Positions 17,367-25,768 of a DNA stretch of 64,000 bases are shown one piece after another (the first letter of the stretch is position 1; each line of letters begins with the position of its first letter). This DNA is from CAYYIS01 sp964470965. GTDB lineage: Bacteria > JAAXHH01 > JABIQT01. The stretch spans positions 25,619-89,618 of the forward strand of contig CAYYIS010000017.1 in the NCBI GenBank assembly GCA_964470965.1. The letters are read 5' to 3'. Under the pieces are notes generated by a model. The model had not been told where the DNA came from, ran no database searches, and saw only the letters and a list, made by a program, of their open reading frames with translations. The translations under genes and the position numbers were made by a program.

Positions 17367-18047
17367 TCAATCTCCTGCGGTCTTCGTAATTTGATGGTTT
17401 TCCTGATTGACTTTCGATGATGAGATGAACTCCACATTATATGTCTGGAGTTCTTCATCGTTCATGAAATATATGGCAGAGGTTGGACCTACGTTTATGG
17501 AAAACCAGTAAAATTCCTCCGGTATTCCCATCTCCCGGTAATAGGCTTTGAATGGTAGATGTAACGGATCATCCCGAGATAAATCAGAACCGTGAATCGT
17601 TTTTCCGTCGAGGCCTTCCGTAGTCCAGGAGTGAACGCCGACAAGCCCACCCGCTTCAACGACCCGGTCTACCCCGGCCAGGAAGAAATCTGTTCCCCCG
17701 GATGCGATGGCCCCGTCCGAGGGGACCAGGGTATTTAGGCCGTTCGACCGCACCAGCCTGCCGGCATTCATCGATACCGCACTATTGACGGTTCCGGGCA
17801 CGGCTTTTAAGATAATTGTGTCTACCTGGGGATTGGCTGCGATCATATCAGCCACTAAACTCGGGGTTGTCTCATCGAGGGTGCCTACCATAACCGCTCT
17901 GTTGCCATGTATCTGAAAAGACACAGGATTACCCGATCCATCCGGAAAGATTGATAACACCGTGTTAGCTGAATTCCCATTTCCACATCCGAGCAATTGG
18001 AAAGAGAGTATTGAGATCTTGCATAGAATCGAACAACTGACTTTCAT
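17367..18047 (-). CDS. Putative ClpP/crotonase-fold lipoprotein
   Basis: This 226-residue exported protein has a short hydrophobic leader ending in a lipobox LLGC (Cys21), so it is probably anchored to a membrane on the periplasmic side. The body resembles small exported ClpP-like proteins: a beta strand with VDTIILKAVPGTVNS, then SDGAIASGGTDFFLAG, in which Ser aligns with the ClpP nucleophile position, and GGLVGVHSW, with the candidate catalytic His. It could be a serine hydrolase or a non-catalytic relative; the assignment rests on motif spacing read by eye. It is translated between a radical SAM gene and a PhyH gene. GGAAG precedes the ATG. Confidence 0.55.
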   Translation of the reverse strand: MKVSCSILCKISILSFQLLGCGNGNSANTVLSIFPDGSGNPVSFQIHGNRAVMVGTLDETTPSLVADMIAANPQVDTIILKAVPGTVNSAVSMNAGRLVRSNGLNTLVPSDGAIASGGTDFFLAGVDRVVEAGGLVGVHSWTTEGLDGKTIHGSDLSRDDPLHLPFKAYYREMGIPEEFYWFSINVGPTSAIYFMNDEELQTYNVEFISSSKVNQENHQITKTAGD

Positions 18048-18063
18048 GAGACGTCTTCCAAGG

Positions 18064-18966
18064 TTAATTGATTACGCCGTAGTACACTTCGACCGGTGCA
18101 GGGATATGCTCCCTCACATAATTTCCCAATAAATCCATCGAGTCATCCGAAAGGGGGGTCACTATCGCCTCAGCCGGATTACGTGCGACGGTGTATAATT
18201 GGATCAGCTTCAATTTTCCGCCCTGTTGAAGCACGTCGCTCAGTACATGGCAGTAAGCATCGATTTCCGTAATCGGGGGTGGCCGGCCGTCTACCTTCAT
18301 GAACAGGCTTTGAATTACGATGGGACGTAATTTTGCGGCACTTTGTATATTCGCCACAATTTGTGCGAACGCCACCTTGGTGCGTTCGATCTTGTGGTAA
18401 TAGGCGGGCGTGCCTGCATCAAGTTTTGCCCATATTTCGCCATTATTTTCGTCCAGGAACGTGAGCGCCTCACGGACGGCAGGGCGATGAAACAGTGTGC
18501 CATTAGTTATAACCACGAGTTTGACGTCCCGAAGGCCGAAGCTATCGCGGGTTTCGGCGGAGACCCTGACAACATCACGGAATCCGGGATAGGAGGTGGG
18601 TTCACCATCTCCGGAAAATGCGATGTCGTTCACGCGCTTAAGTTCCGAGGGTACGCTTGTGAATGGGGGGCGCTGAAAGAGTGTGTCATCGCGAACCCAT
18701 GTTAGTAACTGTTGTAATTCCGAGGTTAAAACATCAAGGTCAACGTCACGGTACAAGGGGGCAATGGAGCGGTCTACCTGACAATATATGCAATCGAAAT
18801 TGCAGATCTTGTCGGGATTCAGGTTGACACCGATAGATATGCCCTTCGATCTGCGGGACAACACGGGATACACGTACCTGTTGTCCTCCCATAATCTGGG
18901 ATGACTGGACACCGCGGCCCGGACTGCCTGGTCCTCAACGAAGTTTTTATCCTGGATATGGGCCAC
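18064..18966 (-). CDS. Radical SAM protein
   Basis: This 300-residue radical S-adenosylmethionine enzyme has the cluster motif Cx3Cx2C in KICNFDCIYC (after GVNLNPDK). The SAM-contacting GDGEPTSYPGF segment follows about 75 residues later. The general layout resembles COG0731-type Fe-S oxidoreductases, which include tRNA wybutosine synthetase relatives, but this protein is short and has no clear partner domain. GTG 18966 is preferred: AGGAAGG lies 7 bases upstream, across the stop of the cupin gene. It belongs to the five-gene operon, where it may install a radical-based modification. The specific reaction is unknown. Confidence 0.85.
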   Translation of the reverse strand: MAHIQDKNFVEDQAVRAAVSSHPRLWEDNRYVYPVLSRRSKGISIGVNLNPDKICNFDCIYCQVDRSIAPLYRDVDLDVLTSELQQLLTWVRDDTLFQRPPFTSVPSELKRVNDIAFSGDGEPTSYPGFRDVVRVSAETRDSFGLRDVKLVVITNGTLFHRPAVREALTFLDENNGEIWAKLDAGTPAYYHKIERTKVAFAQIVANIQSAAKLRPIVIQSLFMKVDGRPPPITEIDAYCHVLSDVLQQGGKLKLIQLYTVARNPAEAIVTPLSDDSMDLLGNYVREHIPAPVEVYYGVIN

Positions 18967-18968
18967 GG

Positions 18969-19349
18969 TTATCCTTCCTCTTTGGGCGGTACCACACACA
19001 GAAACCCAAGGGATCCCTCGCCGATACTCTCAAATTGATGCTGCTCGTTCGGCTCAATATAGACCACATCTCCGGGACCTACCTCATGTACCTCCCAACC
19101 CATGAGTACCCTTGCTCTGCCTTTCAGGATGTATACCCCGTGATCATGATCGTGGCGATCAAAGGACGACTGCCCCCCCGGTTCGATCTCAAAGTAACGC
19201 ATTGCGAAGTTGTGAGCCCCATCATCCGGTCCAATAACCACCCGCACCGATCCTCCTACGGCGCCCCCGGCCGTGTACGGCTCCATCTCCACATTTTCCC
19301 ACTCGTGCGCGCTTTGGCCGTCTCCCTTGTATCTGTGTACCACGCCCAT
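18969..19349 (-). CDS. Cupin-domain protein
   Basis: This 126-residue single-domain cupin has motif 1 in SFDRHDHDHGVYILKG, which supplies three His residues, and motif 2 in PGDVVYIEPNEQHQF. Cupins of this size bind a metal and act as small dioxygenases, isomerases or sensors. ATG 19349 is chosen because AAAGGA lies 7 bases upstream; longer in-frame starts (19418, 19454) overlap the preceding ferritin-like gene. The stop is 2 bases from the radical SAM GTG. Its function within the operon is unknown. Confidence 0.82.
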   Translation of the reverse strand: MGVVHRYKGDGQSAHEWENVEMEPYTAGGAVGGSVRVVIGPDDGAHNFAMRYFEIEPGGQSSFDRHDHDHGVYILKGRARVLMGWEVHEVGPGDVVYIEPNEQHQFESIGEGSLGFLCVVPPKEEG

Positions 19350-19389
19350 CTTTGGATCCTTTCGTACGTCCGTAGGCCCGGTGAGGCCG

Positions 19390-20445
19390 CTACATGAAAT
19401 TTCTAACGCCGCTCCCATGTAACTCTGAAATGCGTTCTGCGGCCTCTTGTTCAAAACCTATTGCAACCAGTTCTCTCACCCGTTTATTGTGCATCTCATG
19501 GTATAAATCCCTCAACCGGTCCCGCCCCCTGGACAACTGTTCCGGATGAGTACCGCCACCGGCCAGCGTCATCATGGCTTTGAGAACGAAAGGACTGGTC
19601 CCGGACGCCTGCTGAAGGAAAGCGGTTCGTTCTTCCGCCGCATTTAAAAGCTGCTCCTTTATCGATGGATCCTGTTCGATATGGTAGCTGAAATGGGAAA
19701 TGCCATATCCCACGTGCCGCCCTTCGTCCTGCCGTGCCAGTTTGAAAGTCAGAGCGGTTACAGGGTCCGGGGCTATCTCTTCGAGAAACATCAGCAATTC
19801 CATAAAGGTACCCTCCCCAAGCACGTGCATAAGGAACGAGCCATTAGAATAGTTGTCCTGCGACAATAGACTGCGGAGGGACCATTCCGTGGCCGCTGAA
19901 ACGTATTGTAGTCCTCCCCCGTTAGCCAGTGCCCGTTTCGTGAATACTTCGGCGTGTCGCGCCTCGTCCATCACTTGTGTGGCCAGGAACAGGACGACTT
20001 CCGTGTACTGGGGATCTATGCGGCTTATGAATTTTGCGGGCAGGTACATGGCCAGGTATTCATTCTGAATAAGAAACGTGCAGACCTGGCACACAGCCTG
20101 CTCGAGATCATCAGGAAGCTCCGGAAGATCGTTCCATGGTATATCCGTGGTGGCATCCCACTGGCCGGCTTTTCCCCGTTCGTAAAGATCCGCGATATTG
20201 TCCGCCCATACTTCAGACCTCTCGCGTATAGAAAACCCGAAATCGGGTGTATTCGGATCGACGACTGATCCCCGCTGCGCCAGCCCTTTATTGGGTAAAG
20301 CCACTTCGGGCACATTCCCCGCCTGACCGACGAAACAATCGCGCATGAGCACACCTTTACCGGTCTGGGGATCTACCTTTACCCCCCAGTCGGGTGTGCC
20401 CCAGGAGGAGGTGTCTGGCAGTTGTATGATGGGGTCTCCAGACAT
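19390..20445 (-). CDS. Ferritin-like/R2-type diiron oxidase-like protein
   Basis: This 351-residue all-helical protein has the ligand set of a carboxylate-bridged dimetal centre: E129 (NEYLAMYL), E161xxH164 (MDEARHAEVF), E211 or E216 (GEGTFMELL) and E241xxH244 (QDEGRHVGYG). This is the spacing of ribonucleotide reductase R2 relatives, R2-like ligand-binding oxidases and AurF-type N-oxygenases. There is no partner R1 gene, so it is more likely an oxygenase or oxidase than a nucleotide reductase. AAAGGA precedes ATG 20445. It is the first gene of the operon with cupin, radical SAM, lipoprotein and PhyH genes. The substrate is unknown. Confidence 0.82.
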   Translation of the reverse strand: MSGDPIIQLPDTSSWGTPDWGVKVDPQTGKGVLMRDCFVGQAGNVPEVALPNKGLAQRGSVVDPNTPDFGFSIRERSEVWADNIADLYERGKAGQWDATTDIPWNDLPELPDDLEQAVCQVCTFLIQNEYLAMYLPAKFISRIDPQYTEVVLFLATQVMDEARHAEVFTKRALANGGGLQYVSAATEWSLRSLLSQDNYSNGSFLMHVLGEGTFMELLMFLEEIAPDPVTALTFKLARQDEGRHVGYGISHFSYHIEQDPSIKEQLLNAAEERTAFLQQASGTSPFVLKAMMTLAGGGTHPEQLSRGRDRLRDLYHEMHNKRVRELVAIGFEQEAAERISELHGSGVRNFM

Positions 20446-21134
20446 ACTTCTTTTCCTTTCATAGGTGTACCATCTGATCCGATTACCACCCCCCCTAGGG
20501 GATTGCTATCGGAAAGGAACATCATGATACATACGTTTCCGATTCCATGATAAACGGAATGTCGCAAAAACACAAGATGTACTTGTTTTCTCGTGCCATA
20601 TCTCAATCGGAGCCTCTTGGGTCCCTGTCGTGTTTCTCCCTGGAGTATCTCTCAGGGGACTGACATCGGTACGGACGGTTTCTCATCACGAACACCCATA
20701 AAAGGCCCCGTGATACGGTTCCAGGGAGCGATGGGGTTCAGGTGGGAGCCCATGGCTTCAGCCCCCCGCCAAACCCGGTCGGGCGCGGCGGACTAAAACG
20801 ACCAACGTTCAGGCCGGTGAAGACGCTGCCTTCCTCATTCCGTGTAGGTTTCGATATGCCTGCCGGGCGGGAAGACCGGTCACATGTTTAGGATCTGCCG
20901 TCGGTTCAATCCGTGGTCAGAATAGTAGACGCCTGCTCCGGAATCGGGCACGAATGGTGCCCAGTCACTCTTTGTGAAAAAGCAAAACGGTGAAGTCACA
21001 CACCCCTTTAGGCCTACGACCAGGAACGTGCGGAGGAATCAAGCATCGAATCATTGACCTGTTGATTCACGGAGATTAAGCGCCGACTCTTATGTTTCCG
21101 TCTCTCTATGAATCCATGAACCGATGATGTACAA
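20446..21134. other. Large intergenic region, no gene recognised
   Basis: These 690 bases lie upstream of the diiron-oxidase operon and downstream of the M28 peptidase gene. Frames are short and unlike proteins. It contains several G/C-rich patches (for example around 20740-20800) but no tRNA, known riboswitch core or clear intrinsic terminator that could be recognised by eye. Confidence 0.45.
20547..20575 (-). promoter_or_regulatory. Possible promoter for the diiron-oxidase operon
   Basis: On the - strand, TTGTGT (20575-20570) is followed after 17 bases by TATCAT (20552-20547). The -10 matches five of six bases and the -35 only three. It lies about 100 bases before the first ATG. A weak candidate. 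Confidence 0.3.
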
Positions 21135-22685
21135 TTACTGTGCAGGAGGAACAATTGGCAGCTGCATCCTCGGGAGTTTATCGTCACGCATAGCCGTGTG
21201 ATATACGAATGTGGCGATGATCACGGCCGCCTGTTTCAGGTCGTCTTCTACCACATATTCCGAAACATCTACATTGGTGTGATGGGTTCGAGTGCGATAT
21301 TCGATGGGGTCCTGAATGAACTGGAATCCCGGTAGCCCCGCCGAGTGGAATGAGAGGTGATCCGTGCCCCCCGTGTTACGGGTGGTCACGGTGGTGGCAT
21401 CGAGGTAATGAAAAGGTTTCAAATATGCCTCGAATATTGGCCGCACCGCTTCGTTTCCCTGGAGGTAAATTCCCCTGATCTTACCGGTGCCGTTGTCCAT
21501 GTTGAAGTAGCCTGAAAAGTTCTCGTGTTCCTCTTTCAGCTGCATAGTCATCAGGTCGGCAAAATGGTTTTTAACATAATTAACCGATCCGAGTAAGCCC
21601 TGCTCTTCACCGGACCAGAGGGCGATCCTTATGGTCCGGCGTGGCTTCACTCCAATCGATTGCAGTATTCTTACGGCTTCCATCATGGCAGCGCAGCCGG
21701 AGGCGTTATCCGTGGCGCCGGTACCGGAATGCCAGGAATCCAGGTGGCCGCCCAACATGACGATTTGGTCCTTTAACTGCGGGTCTGTACCCGGTATTTC
21801 CGCGATGACATTGTAGGCTTTGGTGTCATCATCGTGAAACTTAGTTTTGAGGTTTAATTCTAGCTTCACCTGGATGTTTCTGTCCATCAATCTCAGGATT
21901 CTGCCATAGTGTTCTTTGGCCATAACGAACGCCGGATATGTATCTTCTTCATCCACTTGATAGGGACCATGTGAGCCGACCCGTAAGACGCCATGGTCTC
22001 TGCTGCTCGGCTCGATGTAGGCGGCCACCCCCTCATCCTTGAAAAAATACCTCATGGCCCTTGCTGTTTTCCGGAATCGGGATCTTCGATTCTGGCGTTC
22101 CGCATAGCTGCTCTGCTCGCCCGATTCGATCGCGCGAGCCTGTTCGGCCAATCCTTCGGGTGTGTTTCGCGTGGCATCCGGTGTGAAATGAGGATCTGGT
22201 TCGATCGGTTTGCGGTTCATCACGATCTTACCCTTGAGTTTCCCACGGTATTTTTCAAAATCTTCCGTTGTAGATATGTCTGTGAATACCGGTGTCCCTT
22301 TGACGGTTCCCCGTGTCCCCGGCGTCCACGCCTTGGGATAAGCCAGCAAATTCTGATAGTGCGGTTCGAGCATTTCCACAGAGAACCTTTCCACCGTCCA
22401 GCCCCGGCCAAATTCTCCCCATGGTTCCAGTTTCGCGTTCTGGAGTCCCCACTCAGCCATCGAATCCCGAGCCCATTCGCCGGCATGTTTCAGGTTGGGA
22501 GATCCTGTCAGACGGGGACCGGCCACATCCGTCAGGTACCGAAGGGTCTCCATGACCTGAGACTTCTGAAATCCTTCAATCTTGATACGCGCTATCGTGT
22601 GATGGTCAACCGGTTCCTCCTGGGCGCGCGCAATCCCGAAGAGGACAAATACCATCATGAGTGAAAATATCAAATAGTGTTTCAT
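21135..22685 (-). CDS. M28-family zinc metallopeptidase (exported)
   Basis: This 516-residue secreted aminopeptidase-like enzyme has a signal peptide (MKHYLIFSLMMVFVLFG, then ARAQE). A PA-type insertion lies around residues 150-270. The M28 co-catalytic zinc ligands are visible in order: GGHLDSWHSGTGATDNASG (His, Asp), WSGEEQGLLGS (catalytic and metal Glu pair), FNMDNGTG (Asp) and GGTDHLSFHSAGLP (His). ATG 22685 follows CAGGGAGG; an earlier in-frame start overlaps sbcC. It is the last gene of the sbcD-sbcC transcription unit (35-base gap), though its job, peptide scavenging in the periplasm, is unrelated. Confidence 0.92.
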   Translation of the reverse strand: MKHYLIFSLMMVFVLFGIARAQEEPVDHHTIARIKIEGFQKSQVMETLRYLTDVAGPRLTGSPNLKHAGEWARDSMAEWGLQNAKLEPWGEFGRGWTVERFSVEMLEPHYQNLLAYPKAWTPGTRGTVKGTPVFTDISTTEDFEKYRGKLKGKIVMNRKPIEPDPHFTPDATRNTPEGLAEQARAIESGEQSSYAERQNRRSRFRKTARAMRYFFKDEGVAAYIEPSSRDHGVLRVGSHGPYQVDEEDTYPAFVMAKEHYGRILRLMDRNIQVKLELNLKTKFHDDDTKAYNVIAEIPGTDPQLKDQIVMLGGHLDSWHSGTGATDNASGCAAMMEAVRILQSIGVKPRRTIRIALWSGEEQGLLGSVNYVKNHFADLMTMQLKEEHENFSGYFNMDNGTGKIRGIYLQGNEAVRPIFEAYLKPFHYLDATTVTTRNTGGTDHLSFHSAGLPGFQFIQDPIEYRTRTHHTNVDVSEYVVEDDLKQAAVIIATFVYHTAMRDDKLPRMQLPIVPPAQ

Positions 22686-22720
22686 GGGTTTACCTCCCTG
22701 AAAAGGTTTAAAACGTAAAT

Positions 22721-25700
22721 TCACACAAAAACTTCGAAAACCGAACCAGTATCGGGTTGTTTTACCACTTCAATCCGGGCAGGAAACGCGTCTTTTAGTC
22801 GCTCCAGATGTGTTACCACGATTATTTTTTCGAAATCATCCTTTATTCCCTGAAGTGCTTCGATAAGGAACTCCAAACCCTCCGCATCCTGTGTGCCGAA
22901 CCCCTCGTCTATCACAAGTGTCAGCAGCCGTGTTCCCGCTCTATGGGCCAGGAGTTTCGACAGGGCTATACGCAGTGCAAAATTGGTCCGGAAAGCTTCT
23001 CCGCCAGAGTACATCTCATAGGGCCTCGTACCCATCTCATCACTGATATGAATATCAAGAGTTTCCCTTGTTCCGCCGGTTTTGAGATTGCGCAGCGGTT
23101 CGATCGTAATTTGAGTTCGGTTACCGGTGAGACGACTCAGTATTCGATTGGTTTCCTCTTCAATTTCCGGTATGGCAGTTTCAATTATCAGGGCTTGAAT
23201 GCCGTCCTTTCCAAACGCTGTGGCCAGTTTCTCATAGACCTGGACGTCCTGTGAGGCTTTATCCCGGCATTCCTTTATTTCCGGCCGTTCCGTGGCCATT
23301 TTCTTGAAGCGTAACGCCCTCTGCTGCTCACCACCCAACTGCCGATTGGCTTCATCCTGCTCCCGCTGTAAAACAGATCGGCGGTTCCTGAGAAAAACTA
23401 ATTCGCTCTCGATCTGTTCTGCCTCGGTCGTGCCCTCTTTCAATTCTTCAATACGTTTACTGACCTGATGAATCTCTTCTTTGAGTTTTGCGGTACGCTT
23501 TTCAAAATCTGCGAGAGATTCTTTCGATTCGTCAAACTGACGGACCGCCAGTTCCAGCTCCGTCTTTTTTGAAACGACATCCTTCAAGGAATTTATACGG
23601 TTTTCTACATTTTTATGGTGTGCTTCAGCATATCCAAGGGCGCTGATTTCACCAAGTAAAGTTTTCAGGTGCTGACGCGATTCCAGTGCGTATGCTTCCT
23701 CGTTGAGCTGCCGGTCGAGTTCCTCGAGTTTTTCCTTTGTCGGGGCGAGTGTGTCATTCGCAGTTTTATATCTTGAAGATGCATCATCCAACCGGGATTT
23801 GTCGCTTTCAAAGTGTTGCAGATCCCTTAGTTTATTCTTTGCGGCAACGTGGAGTTCCGAGGAATACCCTATATCGACTATTTGTTCCTCTATATCCCTT
23901 ATGTTCCTATGCAGATCGGGAGCGAATGCGCCGTTATTCAATTTATCTTCCAAAGCTCTTACCTGTTTCTTTACGGCAATAATTTCATTGGCGGCCTCAG
24001 ATGACTCCCGCACCCCGGCATCAGCTGCCGCAAGCGCCTGCTGCAACTCAGGCAGCGCTTTAAGCCGCGGTTGTGTTTTTTTAAATAAAACGACAAGTCT
24101 CTCGCGTTCTTCCTGATACAATCTGATACGTTCTTGGTGTTTTTGTATCTCCTCCGCGTGATTTTTGATCGATTCTCCGAGGTTGACTTCAATACTGTCC
24201 CGGCGATGATCATCTAGCTGTGCGTCGCAGAGCGGACAGTTAGTGCTAACCCCTCTTCTCAGCATGTTGAGCTTTGTATCCACATCAGCATCTTCATGCT
24301 CATACATCCTGATCTTATTTTTTAACAGTTCAACCTGTCCGTTTAATTCCTGCCCCTTCTCGCTTATCTTAACCTGTTCCTCTTCGACGATGCGGAGCTC
24401 TGCAAGCTTAACTGTGTTTTCCGATACATCCTGTTTGTATTTAGATAAAATTTTCGATTTTCGATTTAACTCAGTCAATCGCAGTTTGAATCCCCCGATT
24501 TCGCCCTGCAATGCAGTCTGAAGCGTAGCGGCCTGATCCCGGAGTGCCCGTAACCGTTGTTGAAGCGCATCATGTTCAATTCGATTTCTTTCCAACTTGT
24601 CGTCGTCCCTGCGGGCATCGAACAGATCTTTAACCCCGTTCTCGATATTTTCACCTTTTGCGAGGATGTTCATGGTTTCTTCGACTGCACGTTCTGCCGA
24701 TTCGCGTCTCGCCACGTAAAGCTGTTTTTGTCTTTCAATCTCATGCCGCTCAGCCTCGATCGAACGCACCAATTCTGTTTTTCTTTGTTCAAGCTGTCGG
24801 TCTGTCTGGGCTTTCTTATTCAGTTGTTCGTATTCCTTGGAAATCGTTTGAAAATCCCGATAGGCATGTTCGATTTGATCCCGCTCGGACAGTGCTTTTC
24901 TGTGAGAATCCACCCGCGCATTCAAAGCGGTCATTTGCTTTGAAAATTCAAGGTGTTCATCGTTGAGGGTTTTGTGTCGGGTCTGCTGTTCGATTATCTG
25001 GATTGCGGCATCTTTAAACCGGGCCTGTCGGATACCGAGTTCACCTAATTTTTGATCGATGTCAGCTTGCTGTTTTTCAATCTGCCGGATACCGGATTCA
25101 AGTGATTCAATTGAATTAAGACAGTCTTTCTGATCGGTCAAGGCTGCGTCAATATCCGCAAGGTGCCGATCGCATTCATTCCTCACCTGTTCTGCCCGTT
25201 GCATGTGCAGCCGGGATCTATCCCTCAGGTCTTCGTAACGCCATAGGCCGAGGATGTCAGCAAGGATCTCCTTGCGTTCCCGTGCGCTGCGATTGGTAAA
25301 TTCGTCCGCCCGGCCTTGAAGAACGAACACTGAGTTTGTGAACGTCTTGTAATCCATCCTCAGCACGTCTATGATTGTTGCTTGAGTCGCCGTGATGCTG
25401 GGTTTTGTGAGGGGGAAATATGCTTCCGATTCCTGGCTGTAGATCTGGAATTCCAGGTTGCTCTTTCCACTGCGTCCCGACCTGTACTGGCGCAGGATTC
25501 TGTACCTATCGCCTTCAAGTTGGAACACAAACTCGACCGCCATGTCTGTGGTTCCCATCCTGAGCAGGCGATCGTCGGGTTTTCGGTCTCCAGAGGCTTT
25601 ACGGGCTTCCCCCCAGACCGCCCATGTCATAGCATCGAGCAAGGCGGATTTTCCGTGGCCGTTATCGCCCGACAGGCAGACCACATGTAAAGGGGTGAAG

Positions 25701-25765
25701 TCCAGTGTGGGAACCTGGTCGCCGTAGCTGAGGAAATTCTTCAGATTCAAACTTACCGGGATCAT
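22721..25765 (-). CDS. sbcC: SbcC, ATPase subunit of SbcCD nuclease
   Basis: This 1014-residue SMC-like ATPase is the Rad50-type partner of SbcD in processing DNA ends and hairpins. Walker A GDNGHGKSALLDA is near residue 35. A long heptad-rich coiled coil (about residues 180-830) is broken at its apex by the zinc hook CPLC (near residue 510). The C-terminus carries the signature YSGGEAFRTNFALRIALS and Walker B LTLVIDEGFGTQD. The length is normal for SbcC. ATG 25765 comes 3 bases after the stop of the epimerase gene, so all three genes are probably co-transcribed with sbcD. Nothing is missing. Confidence 0.97.
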   Translation of the reverse strand: MIPVSLNLKNFLSYGDQVPTLDFTPLHVVCLSGDNGHGKSALLDAMTWAVWGEARKASGDRKPDDRLLRMGTTDMAVEFVFQLEGDRYRILRQYRSGRSGKSNLEFQIYSQESEAYFPLTKPSITATQATIIDVLRMDYKTFTNSVFVLQGRADEFTNRSARERKEILADILGLWRYEDLRDRSRLHMQRAEQVRNECDRHLADIDAALTDQKDCLNSIESLESGIRQIEKQQADIDQKLGELGIRQARFKDAAIQIIEQQTRHKTLNDEHLEFSKQMTALNARVDSHRKALSERDQIEHAYRDFQTISKEYEQLNKKAQTDRQLEQRKTELVRSIEAERHEIERQKQLYVARRESAERAVEETMNILAKGENIENGVKDLFDARRDDDKLERNRIEHDALQQRLRALRDQAATLQTALQGEIGGFKLRLTELNRKSKILSKYKQDVSENTVKLAELRIVEEEQVKISEKGQELNGQVELLKNKIRMYEHEDADVDTKLNMLRRGVSTNCPLCDAQLDDHRRDSIEVNLGESIKNHAEEIQKHQERIRLYQEERERLVVLFKKTQPRLKALPELQQALAAADAGVRESSEAANEIIAVKKQVRALEDKLNNGAFAPDLHRNIRDIEEQIVDIGYSSELHVAAKNKLRDLQHFESDKSRLDDASSRYKTANDTLAPTKEKLEELDRQLNEEAYALESRQHLKTLLGEISALGYAEAHHKNVENRINSLKDVVSKKTELELAVRQFDESKESLADFEKRTAKLKEEIHQVSKRIEELKEGTTEAEQIESELVFLRNRRSVLQREQDEANRQLGGEQQRALRFKKMATERPEIKECRDKASQDVQVYEKLATAFGKDGIQALIIETAIPEIEEETNRILSRLTGNRTQITIEPLRNLKTGGTRETLDIHISDEMGTRPYEMYSGGEAFRTNFALRIALSKLLAHRAGTRLLTLVIDEGFGTQDAEGLEFLIEALQGIKDDFEKIIVVTHLERLKDAFPARIEVVKQPDTGSVFEVFV

Positions 25766-25768
25766 TGG

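Noticed and set aside
19390..20445. Ribonucleotide reductase beta subunit.
   Set aside because: The metal ligands fit the broad family, but no alpha subunit is nearby and the neighbours are unrelated redox enzymes.
20593..20796. A 67-residue + strand frame in the 690-base gap.
   Set aside because: No recognisable domain, no ribosome site, and low-complexity end; not supported as a gene.
21993..22664. A 223-residue open frame on the + strand.
   Set aside because: It is antisense to the M28 peptidase, whose zinc ligands are all intact.
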